Source: Polyodon spathula
Lineage: Eukaryota > Chordata > Actinopteri > Acipenseriformes > Polyodontidae
DNA: 64,000 nt
Assembly (NCBI RefSeq): GCF_017654505.1
Contig: NC_054558.1
Span: 13,201,278 to 13,265,277, forward strand
Direction of reading: 5' to 3'
Shown here: positions 10,414 to 23,150 of the stretch, one piece after another
How positions within the stretch are numbered: position 1 is the stretch's first letter
Layout: the number at the start of each line of letters is the position of its first letter
Notes under the pieces: model-generated
Databases searched by the model: none
Seen by the model: only the letters and a program-made list of their open reading frames with translations
Told to the model about the DNA's origin: nothing
Made by a program: the position numbers and the translations under genes

Positions 10414-12448
10414 TCCCCTATCACAAGAGGATTGTAGAACCCTTAAAAGTAATAAGTCCCCAGGTAACGATGGGCTTACGTCTGAACTTTATAAAACATT
10501 TTCTAAAGAACTGGCTCCTTTCATTCACAAGCTATTTTTGGGGAGCAATGAGTTTGGTTGTCTTCCGGCCTCAATGACAGAAGGCTTAATTTAATCCCAA
10601 AACTGTCAAAAGATACTTTATTTTTAGATAATTGGTGTCCCATTTGTCTTTTGAATAACAACTATAAAATAATGGCTCTAATATTTGCAAAGAAAATTAA
10701 GAATGTTCTTAATAATATAATTGACGAATCACAATCTGGTTTTATGAAAAATAGACACATTGCAAAGAATTTTAGATTAGTATTCTATATTCTGGATTAC
10801 TCTGCTCTTGTATCACTAGGCAGTCTTATTCTTTTCTTTCGATAAAGCTTTCGATACTCTTGAGCATCATTTTATTTTTAAAGCCCTTGATTTATTTGGT
10901 TTTGGTGAAGGCTTCATTAAAGCCATTCAAACCCTTTCTAGAAATGGTAATTGCTCCATCAAATTACAACATGGAACCACTCAACAATTCATTGTAAACA
11001 GGGGGGTTCCACTGGGCTGCCCTGTTTTCCATACTTGTTGTTATTAGTCATGCAACTATTAGCAATTCACATTATGAAAAGCCAAATAGAAGGAATCTCA
11101 ATTGCTAATAAAATTATCTTTATTTGTCAATTAGTTGATGACACAACACTTTTCTTAAGAGACAAAATACAAGTGTCAAAAGCTATTGATGCAATACTCC
11201 TCTTTACAAAAGCTTCTGGTTTGTTCCTCAATATATAAACAAAAGTGAGCTCCTTCCTGTTAATAAATGTACTTATGGAGATTTATGGCATCCCAGTAAA
11301 AGAATGTAAAGTACCTGGGAATTAACATTAATAAAGACGAACTCTCAAGAATCTCCCTAAACTTTATCAGTGTACAACAAAAACTCAATTTATGGCTCCA
11401 AAGAAATTTATCATTGAGGGGAAGGTGTTTAGTGACTAAGGCGGATGCTTTATCCAGATTAATCTATGCGGCTCTATCACTTGATGTTTCTGATGAAATA
11501 TGCAAAAAAATTGATGGAATATTATTTAATTTCCTTTGGTAAAACAAGACCCACTATATATATAAAAAAAAAAAATCTGATTTAATGAGTGATTATAAAC
11601 CCGGGGGTCTAAACTTTTTAGACTTCTCCTCCCTAATCAAAACCTTTAAAATTAAGTGGATGAAACAATTTTTTAAGAATCCTGCCTCAATTTGGAACTT
11701 TATTCCTGCCCATGTCTTTAATAATTTAGGTGGCTTAAATTTCATACTCTTATGTAATTATGATATTAAGAAAATTCCTATAAAACTTTCATACTTCAAA
11801 TTTCCATAAACAGATTATTTTATGCTGGTCTCTAATTTACAAACATAACTTCTCACCTCATAAATATTTCATTTGGAACAACAGAGATATTAGATACAAA
11901 AATAAGTCTTTATTTATTCCCAAATGGTTTGATAAGAATATACTCTTAGTTAGCCAAATTCTCAACGCTGCAGGCCAGCTTTTTATTATGCAGAGTTTCT
12001 ATCTGAATTTACATTTCCTGTCACAGTTAAGGAATATGCTATTGTTTTTTATGTCATTTCCTGTGCTATGAGAATGCTTTTACAGAGTTCAACCAAAGGT
12101 GCTTCTTGTCCTTTGCCCTCTTTAGAACCAAATTATATATTTATAAGACATGATTACCTTCTTCATAACAAAAAGAATAACAATAAGGAGATCAGGTCTC
12201 TTATTCAAAGTGATAATATCTCTGTTGCCTCTGCTGTTGCATACTGGAATTGCATTTTTGTAGGTGTTAACTGGGAAGACTACTGGACTCTGTAATAAAT
12301 ATTTATTAACCAACAAGGTTAAGGAGATATGATATAGGATTATCCAAAAGTGTTACCCAGTTAAATACAACCTAAAAAATTAAAACCTGACATTGACCTT
12401 AACTGCTCCTTTTGTAAAATTTACTCTGAAACTATGACTAATTTAACA
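10414..12448 (+). pseudogene. L1/Tx1-like LINE ORF2 fragment
   Basis: Decayed frames in register encode parts of a non-LTR reverse transcriptase: 'LNLIPKLSKDTLFLDNWCPI', 'IIDESQSGFMKNRHIAKN', 'QLVDDTTLFLRDK' (the catalytic motif reads VDD, usually ADD), 'KCKYLGI'-like remnants, then 'GGLNFLDFSSLIKTFKIKWM' and 'VASAVAYWNCIF' from the C-terminal region. Stops and frameshifts are many. Only the 3' two-thirds of an ORF2 is present (5' truncation). Direct flanks aacattatgatc (10,402-10,413) and aatattacaatc (12,449-12,460) look like a diverged target-site duplication inside the palindromic element. Confidence 0.8.
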
Positions 12449-12557
12449 AATATTACAATCAGAGAGAAAGCGAGCGAGAGACCGGGCAGCCTATATTTAA
12501 AACTGTGATTACATTAGTTATAAACTAATGTATCCTGTAACAAAACTGCAATTACTG

Positions 12558-12560
<3 letters not shown>

Positions 12561-12649
<89 letters not shown>
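12561..12649. repeat. (TA)n microsatellite, left half
   Basis: Uninterrupted TA run of about 89 bp. It and the run at 13,277-13,357 were probably one tract before the intervening insertion. Confidence 0.95.
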
Positions 12650-12652
<3 letters not shown>

Positions 12653-13272
12653 GACCAGAGACGTGGGCTGGTCACGAATGGTAAATATGTGGGCCATAGC
12701 ATATTATGCTATACAGGACCAGGGCACTGGAAAGTGCCGGATTGAGCAGGGAAAGACTACATCTCCCAAGAGACAATGCGGGAGGTGTAGTTAATAGGGC
12801 CTACAAAAATGGCAGCCACCAAAGAAACTGCAAGGGCCAGGAGTACATGGGGTTTAATTGAAATATAAACCAGCACAGCTGCAGGTGTTTAAGAGGTATT
12901 AGTTTTGTAAGTGGCTGGGCTGGTTGACAATAAAAGCAAATTATCTCCTTTGTTCAGGGTCGAGCTGGGAGAGGCTTATGGTGGTTGCGGTTAGACTTTG
13001 TGGAGAAAGGAGAAGTTAAGGAAAAGACAAAAAGAAATACAGAGGAACAGATTTAAAACTGGTAAGTAGCTTAGCTACCCAGTGTATAAGATAGATACAA
13101 GAGAGAGAGAGAGAGAGTGAAGTCAGATCTCCTGACGGAGATAGATATTGTTTAGGTTTTGTTTTGTTTGGTACCGTGCTGTTTTATTTCATTTCTGTGG
13201 TCCTGTGATTCTATCTTACACCAAAAAAGACAGTAGAAACAGTCCTGCAAGTGGCAGACGTACCGGTGTGGT

Positions 13273-13276
<4 letters not shown>
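12650..13276. mobile_element. solo-LTR-like insertion in a TA tract
   Basis: The 627 bp begin tgtgacca and end tggtcaca (perfect 8 bp terminal inverted repeat, TG...CA ends). TA repeats flank both sides, consistent with a 5 bp target duplication 'tatat'. An AATAAAA signal lies at about 12,930 in plus orientation. No coding frame is recognisable. A solo LTR fits best; a TIR element of another class is possible. Confidence 0.55.

Positions 13277-13357
<81 letters not shown>
13277..13357. repeat. (TA)n microsatellite, right half
   Basis: Uninterrupted TA run of about 81 bp, continuing the tract at 12,561. Confidence 0.95.
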
Positions 13358-13360
<3 letters not shown>

Positions 13361-13576
13361 ATTAAAATACATCGCGCAAACGATTACTGATATATGCTAT
13401 TTGAAAGAAAACAGTACACCACTACAGAAAAAAAAAAAATTCTTACATTCATGCATAACATGATAATTCATATAAAGTAATAAGCCATAGTTTGTTATAT
13501 TAGTACAGGAAAATACCATATTATATTTTAAATGCAAGGTTATGGAAAGCAGATCTCTCGCTTTCTTTCTCTCTCT

Positions 13577-13706
13577 GATCGTAATCTTAAACATGTTTGC
13601 AAGCTTTTCCACTCGTGTGATGAAATGTTCATGTGACAGACATAGACCAATCAAAAAGTGAGACTGTTATGCGGTTCCATCCCAAAAACCAGGCCTGTGT
13701 CATACC
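13577..13706 (-). repeat. right terminal inverted repeat of the palindromic element
   Basis: Reverse complement of 10,284-10,413, ending ...ggcctgtgtcatacc. Confidence 0.85.
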
Positions 13707-14236
13707 TCTGGAGTTTGGAGAAGCTAAGCGAATGGTCTCGCTTAGCATTTAATAATGAATAGACAGACAAAAAATAGAAGGTTGTAAGACAAACAAGACA
13801 CAGGACATGGCACTCATAGCCAAAACAAAAAAACAAACAAAACAGACAATACAGTCAAAACATGGTGAGCTTCTATTTTAACTATTATTATTATTATTAT
13901 TACAATTACCTCTGTCTCCAATCCCGTTCTCCACTCATCGAACACACAACCCCGAGTGAGTGAAAACATGCTGCTTTTATGCAGCTGTACCGAGACTTGA
14001 TGGCTAATCAATCATTCAATTGGAGTCGCGGTGCACCTGCACGTGAATTAATAAAATACAATTCACCATGCTCACATATTATTACATTTTACTTGCACAT
14101 GAAGTGCTGTGCAATCCTTGTGCCTAAATACAAATATACATTTTAAACACTTGTGTTACACAAACCTGTTTATATCCCAAGTACCAATGACTATACACCA
14201 ACATTAACACACAACAGATAACACAAAATGCACACA
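13707..14236. other. intergenic, shared with unit B
   Basis: No gene. It matches about 43,545-44,090, including a short TTA array and the stretch that in unit B leads into the Gypsy insertion. Confidence 0.55.
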
Positions 14237-14745
14237 GGGGTGGGCACTTTGCACAAGGGGGGGTATATGTGGGCAAAGCACACATGGCCTCAATGGCCAC
14301 CTCCCCCCTTAAAATCCCAGAAGTCTCGCTCAGTCCTGGGCCAAGAACAGGGACTTTAAGGGGTTGATGGGTGGCAATGTTGCCAGTAGCCAGGCTGCTA
14401 CTGGCCATGCTGTCAGCAGATGTGCTGACAGTGGGGTGAATCTGTCCTCCCGCTGTACCACTGGCAGCGGAAATGCTACCAATGGTATGGCTGTAAGTAG
14501 ACATGATGACAGCTCCCAGACTGACTCCTTCAGCCAGGGGAAGTCCAGCAGCGGAAAAGCTGCTGGGGTTGGTGGTCTCCAGACCTCCCCCAAGATCTCC
14601 GGCAGCGAAATTGCTGCGGGGGAAGGTGGTTTCCTGACCTCTCCCTCCTTCATAGCCGGCAGATCCCTCTGGGGGCACTCCAGTCCCACGAACTCCTGCC
14701 TACCCAGCAGAGGGAACCTACAGGAACTGCTGAATTTATCCTGAA
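14237..14745. repeat. GC-rich imperfect-repeat block
   Basis: A GC-rich stretch, long open on both strands, with short internal inverted and direct repeats such as 'ccagtagccaggctgctactgg' variants and 'gcagcggaaa'. It matches 49,285-49,735 in unit B. The open frames are a by-product of composition, and I recognise no protein family. It is probably the decayed inside of a mobile element. Confidence 0.5.
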
Positions 14746-16180
<1,435 letters not shown>

Positions 16181-16218
16181 AGTTTTTGTACAGCGCCCCA
16201 ATGAGTTTTCACACTGTG
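16181..16218 (-). promoter_or_regulatory. V3a RSS, 22 bp spacer
   Basis: Heptamer CACAGTG (16,212-16,218), 22 bp spacer, nonamer ACAAAAACT (16,181-16,189). Confidence 0.88.
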
Positions 16219-16823
16219 CTACCAACAGAGCACAGTGATAGATTGCTGTGTCGCTCAGAGCAAGTTTGGAAATGGTGATTGTAGTAGAAGAGCTGTCTGC
16301 TGTAGAAGTGAACCGGCTTTTGGCAAAGTCTGCAGTGTGGGAATAGCTACTCCATGAGCGGGCTCCTTTACGCAGTATGTATTCCGGGGCTCGGTTTGAG
16401 TTCTGTCGATACCAGAAGAGGTAAATGTTTTGGCTATCTGCAGTATAAGAGCAACTGAGCATTACTGACTCTCCTTCTGTACCAAAGACTGCTGCCTGCT
16501 GAGGACTGATGGAATCACCTCTTGTCAGGGCTGAACATTGAGGAAGAAAATGAAAATCAAAGATAGTCAATAATAAATAATAATATATTTAAACAGAGAT
16601 ACACTTGTCATTGAAGCCAACTCATAACCTCAAAAACAGTTCTTGTGAGACAATATTACTACCCGCTGGTCTAACACAGAACATATTGAAATACTAAAAG
16701 AGCCCTAATAAATTAAATGACAATCTTAAAGTAATAGCTGATGAAGGACAGACAGTAGTTAATAATAATAATAATACCTGGCAGTGTAATGAATGTAATG
16801 AAGAATCCTCTTAGTTTTGCCAT
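16219..16823 (-). CDS. V3a, TCR alpha/delta-type V segment, potentially functional
   Basis: The leader exon is 16,778-16,823 (MAKLRGFFITFITLP plus one base), donor G|GTATT. The V exon is 16,219-16,530 after acceptor TTCAG. The phase-1 join gives 'ALTRGDSISPQQ'. FR1 'GESVMLSCSY', FR2 'IYLFWYRQNSNRAPEYIL', FR3 'TITISKLALSDTAIYHCAL'. There are no stops, and all three landmark residues (Cys, Trp, Cys) are present. A good RSS follows. The intron contains a short AAT run. It differs from V3b at several framework and CDR positions, so the two are distinct functional alternatives. Confidence 0.9.
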
Positions 16824-17296
16824 TGTAGTTCACTGTTTGTATGAGGACAGGATTGAAGGTTACTATCTGTGTGAAGATGTTTATTCTGATGCTGGTGCCA
16901 CTCTGTGCAGGTGGTTACTTGTGGTTTCAGACGTCACATATTTGTAAGCCAATGAGCAAATACTGGAATAAAAGATTTCAGTACAGCTGCTGTGTGTATC
17001 GGCTGCAGTCCATGTTGAGTCTCCAGTAAGGCAATGCTATAAGAATCTTGACTTTTACATCATCTGAAGTCATTTTCTTTCTGATCATCTTTTCTCTGTT
17101 TTTCTCATTCCTGGGAGACACGCCTCTTTCAGCCATTCCCTAAGAGTTCTGCTATAACATTATATAAAATCCTGAGCAGAGATAATATGCAGTCGAAGAA
17201 GCTCTCTGTCCTACCTGAAGATCCTGACTGTTACAAGGTGCTGTGTGGCAGCATAGTTGCTGGGTCTCACATTAACATCAATCAGTCTCCATGTTA

Positions 17297-17485
17297 TTTG
17301 TAGAAGTAAACCATCATTGGCAAAGTCTTGATTATCAGCAGAGCTACTCCATGAGCAGGCTTCTTTAAACAGTATGTATTCTGGGGCTCGATTTGAGTTC
17401 TGTTGAATGCAGAAGCATTACTGACTCTCCTTCTTTACCAGAGACTGCTGTCTGCTGAGGACTGATGAAACCAGGCTTGCTGTGG
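17297..17485 (-). pseudogene. V3psi-a, decayed V3 relative
   Basis: After acceptor TTTTCAG the exon reads 'FISPQQTAVSGKEGESVML', closely like V3 FR1. It then jumps to sequence matching V3 FR2-FR3 ('NSNRAPEYIL' in another frame). The Cys-CDR1-Trp part of about 50 bp is missing. No YxC end and no RSS are found. The same deletion exists in V3psi-b, so the gene was already dead before the duplication. Confidence 0.75.
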
Positions 17486-18136
17486 CTGAAAATTGAGGAT
17501 GCAATCGCATATAGAAATAATGCATCTTGCAATGATGAAATTAGCTGCAAGTATTTTAGACTCACACAAGATAAATGGATCAGTTGTGCTTCATACCAAG
17601 GATGGAGTTGATCCCTTTCATGACATGGGCTTTATTGAACAAACATTTGTACAGCTTGTCAACATCTCCTGCAGTTCCATAATAATTGCAATACTAATGT
17701 ATTTAATCAATTCCACTTGCTGTTACAAGAATCACCACAAGCTGCTCAAATGCAGAGTCTGTGGAAATATACTTCAAAGGGAATTAGAATTGGAATAAGG
17801 AACTCTGAATTACTGCTGATTTCTTTAAAAACAGAATAGAAAGTTTTAGTCTCTATGTCTATCCACAATGCTACTCTGAATAATCTGGGTAGAGGTATTG
17901 TATGTCAAATATTTTGAACCAATCAGTAAACACCTTCATTAGCAGTTACTGTATGCAAGTCAAAGAGGTTTCTATTCTTCATTGAGTGGAGTCCTCCAGT
18001 CCACTTTCCCAGAACTCTAAAAACTAACTGCAGTCCTCCCCACATTATAATGTGCACCGCGGTTACCCTTCTAAACAGAAGAGCTGTCACTGGAAATACC
18101 ATCAGCATTGCAATCACCAGCCTCTCAACACTCCAG

Positions 18137-18175
18137 GGTTTTTGTATGGGTTGGGTGCTGCTTTGTATCACTGTG
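18137..18175 (-). promoter_or_regulatory. V4a 23-RSS, full consensus
   Basis: Heptamer CACAGTG (18,169-18,175), 23 bp spacer, nonamer ACAAAAACC (18,137-18,145). Both parts equal the vertebrate consensus. Confidence 0.92.
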
Positions 18176-18612
18176 CTGGTTCTATTGCACAGTAGTAGAT
18201 GGCAGAATCAGACACTGAAGGCTATATTGTCAGGGTGCCAGTTTTAGATGAGGTGTCTACTGCTGGTTTATAGTTCCCTGAATCACCTCCATGTGTTCCT
18301 GATCTTGTGGCTTGATTTATGTATTGTAAACCCTGGTGAGGCTCTTGTTTGTACCAATGCATTGAATTAAAGCTGCTTGTTGTATATTTACAGTTTATAT
18401 GGATTGAATCTCCTTCTGAAACTCGCTGTGAATCAGGGCTTTGAGTCACCTGCTCTTCACTGTGTGCACCTGAAACAAAACAATAGAAAATAATGAACAC
18501 AGATAAATGAGAAACACACAAACAAACTAACAAGCAAGGTGTTGATCATGGCTCCTTCGAAGAACACACCTGATAGAATCAAACAAAGAATGAAACATCT
18601 CAGTCTTGTCAT
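18176..18612 (-). pseudogene. V4a, TCR V segment with one stop codon
   Basis: The leader is 18,570-18,612 (MTRLRCFILCLILS plus one base), donor G|GTGTG. The V exon is 18,176-18,469. FR1 'EEQVTQSPDSQRVSEGDS', Cys in 'IHINCKY', Trp in 'MHWYKQEPHQGLQYI', end 'AIYYCAIEP'. A single in-frame TAG in FR3 ('TLTI*PSVSD') replaces the CAG of V4b. Everything else, including a consensus RSS, is intact. Compare V4b, which has the reverse defect. Confidence 0.88.
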
Positions 18613-19324
18613 ATTAGTCCTCTAGAGTACGTCCTGTGCATTTGAAGAAAGAAACAAAAGAGGCTGGATATGAAAGTTTGTCTTCATACTGAACCAGCCT
18701 ATCCTTGAGATCACGTGAATGAATCCACAGTGAGGTTTGTCACAGCTTTTTTCTGTTCTTCCAAGTATATGTGCTGCAGAAACTTGAGGTAACAAAGCAC
18801 CCCCCTTGTTCTAGATTCAGCTGTTTATTGTAGTGATAGGGAATCTATAATGTTTTTCAAATAAAATGGCTGATATTAAAATCAAGGACATTATTCTTCA
18901 TGTCACGAGTATGAGATCATTCTCACAAGACCCTCGTTGTCACAACATAACAACACTCTCATGATTGGCTGTCTTTGCTCCAGTAAGCTTCATTATCACA
19001 AGGTTTCATTTACTTGAAGCTACAGTAATATGTTTAATAAATAATCATATTAAACCTATATATAATGTGTTGTTGATAAAGCTTGTATCATGTCTACTAT
19101 TGGAAGAAATGTTTGTAATATTATTGAGATGAGACACACACATGGTAAGCACAGGCTCTGCAGCCCTGTATATTATGCACAGTGCAGTATATTCTAGATA
19201 GTAACTGGGGTTTGAAAACTCTTGATCATGTTTACAATACAAACTAAAAAGTAACATAAAGTCACGTGTGCTGCATACTGTGGATGAATCCTCTCACAAG
19301 CCAATGCCAGGAGGCAAGAGTGTG

Positions 19325-19724
19325 TAGAGTGCTGGAGAGCTTCTTTTTATTCACAATCATGGTGAATCGTCCCAAGGTTTCATTTGTATTGTAAGCAGAC
19401 AATATTATGCCTGGGTTTGACCATGTGGCTGTTTATACCGCTGCATGCTCTGGTAGTTAGTAACACTGTTATTACAGTTCATTTCAATGGTCTCTCCTTC
19501 AGTTGAATAAACATGTGGAGTCGGATGAATCTGTGAATCTCCATAGACAACAGTAAGAAAAAAAAAGAGTAAAGAATTATTCTTGTGTTTCTCAATAATA
19601 ATGATGTCTCTGTGCTAGCCTCCATTGAGACCATGTTTTCAATGGTGTATCTCCAGTGTGTTTGTGAACATCACTCACCCAGACTAAAGACAAGCAGAAG
19701 AAAAGATCCACACATGTTAATCAT
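19325..19724 (-). pseudogene. V5a, decayed TCR V segment
   Basis: The leader is 19,679-19,724 (MINMCGSFLLLVFSL), donor G|GTGAG. The V exon starts at 19,538 with 'DSQIHPTPHVYSTEGETIEM' and has Cys in 'NCNNS'. The FR2 Trp is replaced by Arg ('MQRYKQPHGQ'), a one-base loss follows, and FR3 ends early. The YYC end and the RSS seen in V5b are deleted. Confidence 0.8.
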
Positions 19725-20688
19725 TCTTGAATTGCTCCATCCAGTGGTAGAAGTGCTTCTGATGGACAGCCTGAGCTGTGTGTAAAGCCATGCTCAATGT
19801 TACCTCAGAATGAGGCAGTGATTGGTTGATCTGTCTTAAGCACAGGGAACCATTGGTTTGGTGATATGAAAACCAACAACTCATCAATAGTTAGAACATG
19901 TACTGGTTTTATTGTTGTTGTTGTTTAAATAGAACATTGACACTCACTTCCTGTTGAAAGATTTTATCAAAATTTCCTCCAGCACAGGCATTATTAAATG
20001 AGTTCCTTGTAAAATATAAATGATGGTGAATGGCATAGTTACCCTTTTTCCCATTCAAATTGTTGTGCAGATATATTTGATCAGCTGCTCTACAATGAAG
20101 AAGAAAGAGAAGTGTTCTCTTGATAGAGTAAAGTGCACATGGTGCGCAGGGGAGAGGTTCAATCAGGGGAGGGCAGGCTTCAGTCCTGGCTGTGCCCAGT
20201 TGCTCATCTGGTCCAGGGATCCTACAGCGAGCACTGATGGGGCAGGGAGGTATAATCAGGAAGGACTTATTCACTTCATCTCATGACAGTGACTCTGCTG
20301 GTTTATGGACTCCCGCTGGGCTGGCCTTTGTATTCCAGAGTCTCACCAGCACAGAGCTCCTGGGTCTACAGAGGGGATGGCTGTGTGAGGAATCATACTG
20401 AGACTCTGAAGAAATACAAATAAATTCTGTGTGTAAACACTGCTATCTAGTGGTTCAAATTTGAGTGCATCATTACTGGTCTATGAGTGCAAATTGATAT
20501 AAATTCATAAGCAAAGAGCCTAAATAGAAGAGGATATAATAGTGATTATTAGTATGATTGCTGGATTTTTGATATAATGTTGATATCATGTTGTATACAA
20601 TGGATTGAGAAGACGTCAATAAGGTAATTCAGGCAAAATTATGATTGTGAGGGTTGCTTTACATTGGATTGAGAAGACGTCAATAAGG

Positions 20689-20706
20689 TAATATATATAT
20701 ATATAT

Positions 20707-20762
<56 letters not shown>

Positions 20763-20771
20763 ATTAATATA
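20689..20771. repeat. (TA)n, interrupted
   Basis: TA-rich tract between two copies of a 25 bp direct repeat. Absent from unit B. Confidence 0.9.
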
Positions 20772-20828
20772 TAAGCAACCCTGACTTTTATTCGTTGGGA
20801 GTGTAAAGTATTACAACGGACTTAAATC

Positions 20829-20829
20829 T

Positions 20830-20910
<81 letters not shown>
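20829..20910. repeat. (GATA)n microsatellite
   Basis: About 20 units, uninterrupted. Absent from unit B. Confidence 0.95.
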
Positions 20911-20911
<1 letters not shown>

Positions 20912-21037
20912 TTGAAACTAGATGCATTATATTGCAAATATTTACCTGTATTCACAATTATTTATATTTGGCTGCATACAGCACATACAGAGTTACATTC
21001 TGTGTGTCTGTGTCAGCTGGCAGTAGAGGGTGAGGTG

Positions 21038-21076
21038 AGTTTTTGTTCAGCTGTGCCGTGGTTCTGAAGCACTGTG
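21038..21076 (-). promoter_or_regulatory. V6a 23-RSS
   Basis: Heptamer CACAGTG (21,070-21,076), 23 bp spacer, nonamer ACAAAAACT (21,038-21,046). Confidence 0.9.
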
Positions 21077-21549
21077 AGGCTGCAGTGCACAGTGATATGT
21101 CGCCTCATCATCTGCTTCCAGTCTGGAGATTGTCAGGTTGGTAGATTCCTTATCAGCACTTGCTGAGTGTCTCTCTGTGAATAATCCACTCTCAGTCTTC
21201 ACTGTTCTCGATGTTCCAGCTCCTCTCATCACCATGTATTGAGGAACCCTGTTAGGAAACTGTCTGTACCAGTATAAATATGGTCCATTTGAACTGGTAG
21301 AGTAAGTGCACTTCAGAGTTATTGAAGATCCTTCTTCATCAGAGACCTCTGAATGTTCTGATTGAATTGTGTTTCCAAGAATCAGCACTGAAAGAGACAA
21401 GAATACAATTCTATCATGGGCAAGTAGATTGTATGAATCCATCTGAGTGTGTCTTTAATGTCTGAGGTTGTTGTTTCTTTCTTTTTTGTTCTATACTTAC
21501 ATGGCAGACATGCTGCAGTTGCCCAGCAGTAGATTTGCCTTTTAAACAT
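21077..21549 (-). CDS. V6a, TCR alpha/delta-type V segment, potentially functional
   Basis: The leader exon is 21,501-21,549 (MFKRQIYCWATAACLP plus one base), donor T|GTAAGT. The V exon is 21,077-21,387 after TTTCAG. Reading: 'LLILGNTIQSEHSEVSDEEG', Cys in 'SSITLKCTYS', Trp in 'YLYWYRQFPNRVPQYMVMRG', end 'EATYHCALQP'. No stops. The RSS is strong. V6b is a close relative with a few changes in CDR1 (Asn-Gly-Pro versus Asp-Thr-Gly-Ser type) and FR3. Confidence 0.9.
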
Positions 21550-21929
21550 GCTGCTTGTCTTTTAATACTCAAGAGTAAGTCTCATCTGGTTAGTGCCGCT
21601 TGAAGGCTTCAGTGAAGCTCTTGAGCTGGAAGTGAATCTGAACTGCCAGTAACAGTGATGATGCTGCAGAACAAACATGCTCTGTGCTCACGTGCCGCTC
21701 TGAACATGTCACTCATTCAGCTCACATGATTGGAGGGGCAGGCAGGGGTTATGTGGTATAACCAGATAAAGACATAGATACCTGTTAATCAAGAATAGAA
21801 AGTAAGGATTGAGATTGTTTTATTCATATTCATTGAATTTATGGAAGCTTTCCAATCCCATTCAGTCCTAAACTAACAGAAAGCACACAAACATCGCTAC
21901 CAGAGTGGGTTATAAAAGAGAAGGAAGGC

Positions 21930-22018
21930 CTGAGGGAACTAGCATCACCTAAAATGAACAAATCACCAGGGCCTGATGGAATTCATCCTGGAGTCCTCTG
22001 GGAAACCAGACAGTAGAT
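21930..22018 (+). pseudogene. CR1/L2/RTE-type LINE reverse-transcriptase relic
   Basis: A short open stretch reads 'SPKMNKSPGPDGIHPGVLWE', the well-conserved N-terminal RT motif (K-S-P-G-P-D-G) of several LINE families. A more diverged copy is at about 59,705-59,780 in unit B. Confidence 0.65.
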
Positions 22019-22113
22019 CACTATGTCATATATTTAATAAATCACAGTAAGAAGGAACAAAGGAAGCATGTATAAGTCTAGTCGGGTATGTGTGTGCATG
22101 TGGAGAAGGGGGA

Positions 22114-22123
22114 GGGGGGGGGG
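22114..22123. repeat. short poly-G run
   Basis: 10 G. The matching site in unit B (59,916-59,961) has 46 G. Confidence 0.9.
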
Positions 22124-22693
22124 CGTGGCATCATTTAAGTTGTCCAGTTTTCTTTTTATTCTGAATTGGCACTAAGGGTGATCTAAGGGTTAATTAAGAG
22201 TAATATTGTAAGTTAATTTAACCAATCATCAAGAGTAAAAAAGAACAGAGACAAAGGAGTTTCCGTTTTTAAATTACTCGTCATCACTCTCCCCACATCA
22301 AATAGCCTGCAGCTCATCAATGGCATTGTTGGTGTTGAGTTTAACTAGACTTGCACCCACAGCAAATATCATTAGAATTATTGCAGACATTTAGCAGATG
22401 TAGCTTATCCATGGTCATTGTTACAGCTTTTAAATACCTGCTCTAAAGACAATAGACTTAGAATTAAAAAATAACAGAGAGCCGTACAGTTACATATAAA
22501 ACAAACATGACATACATTTTATATATTGCAATTGCACCATTTTGTAGACTTGCTTGCTTGAATTGTTTTCCATGTAAAGAAAGGGAAAGTTATTCAAGCA
22601 CCTCTCGTCTATTACAGTTGAGCTCTTTGACAGTATCCTGTTTAACTGGGTGTGAACACTTCACTGTGTTTTTGTATTGAGGCACTCACAGTA

Positions 22694-23150
22694 GGCTGCA
22701 CAACACAGTAATACATCACAGCATCTGCATCTCAGTGTTACTGATGTGAAGTTCAGTTGAGTGATTATCTCTGTAGAAAACCATTGAGAAACGTCCCTTA
22801 GGCTCAGCCGAAATGTACCCGTAAATCAGAACTTCAGGTGACTTACTGGGTCGCTGTAGATACCAGTACATATTCTGAAAGTTTTCATTGCTGTGGTTAC
22901 ATCTCAGGGGAGTCTTCTCTCCTGTGTATGAAAATATAGTGATGGGCTGATTGATTTCAGCAGCCTTTGTGTTACCTAGCAAGAGAAGCGTAGAATAAAA
23001 TTAAAAAGAAAAAAAAACTGAAAACAGTTCAAAATGTCCCATATGATATACATAAAATACATATTATGGTATTCATAAAATACACCTACATATAAAACAC
23101 ACCAGCTGCATTATTGTCAAAAAGAACATTTGTACAGCTCTTGGTGACAT
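22694..23150 (-). pseudogene. V7a, TCR V pseudogene
   Basis: The V exon runs from 22,975 ('NTKAAEINQPITIF') through Cys in 'PLRCNHS', Trp in 'MYWYLQRPSKSPEVLIYGYI' and 'GRFSMVFYRDNHSTELHI'. One base is lost just before the expected D-A-V-M-Y-Y-C, which then reads out of frame. About 13 bp covering the heptamer are deleted relative to V7b, so the RSS is also gone. A leader candidate starts at 23,150 (MSPRAVQMFFLTIMQL), but its donor phase does not fit cleanly. Confidence 0.82.

Larger units (their letters stand above)
10284..13706. mobile_element. long-TIR palindromic DNA element (MITE-like) with nested insertions
   Basis: Inverted repeats of about 130 bp at 10,284-10,413 and 13,577-13,706 are over 90% alike by eye (ends GGTATGACACAGGCC and its complement). 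Unit B has the uninterrupted site (about 43,525-43,550, 'aacagaggtggagtttgg'), so this is an insertion specific to unit A. After removing the L1 piece (10,414-12,448) and the LTR-like piece (12,650-13,276), the host element is about 0.75 kb including TA repeats and encodes nothing. The target duplication is unclear (perhaps 'tgga' with changes). Confidence 0.75.
19725..21037. other. intergenic with TA and GATA arrays
   Basis: No gene recognised. Direct copies of 'ggattgagaagacgtcaataaggtaa' lie around the TA tract. It matches about 57,687-58,802 in unit B, which lacks the large microsatellites. Confidence 0.6.

Noticed and set aside
12528..13463. Open frames encoding Ile-Tyr repeats
   Set aside because: They are translations of TA microsatellites.
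14124..14744. Overlapping open frames on both strands in the GC-rich block
   Set aside because: Both strands are open, there is no recognisable domain, and the frames are repeat driven. Listed as a repeat block.
19909..20401. Open frames on both strands near 20 kb
   Set aside because: Short, without landmarks of a V exon or any family, and poorly conserved in unit B.
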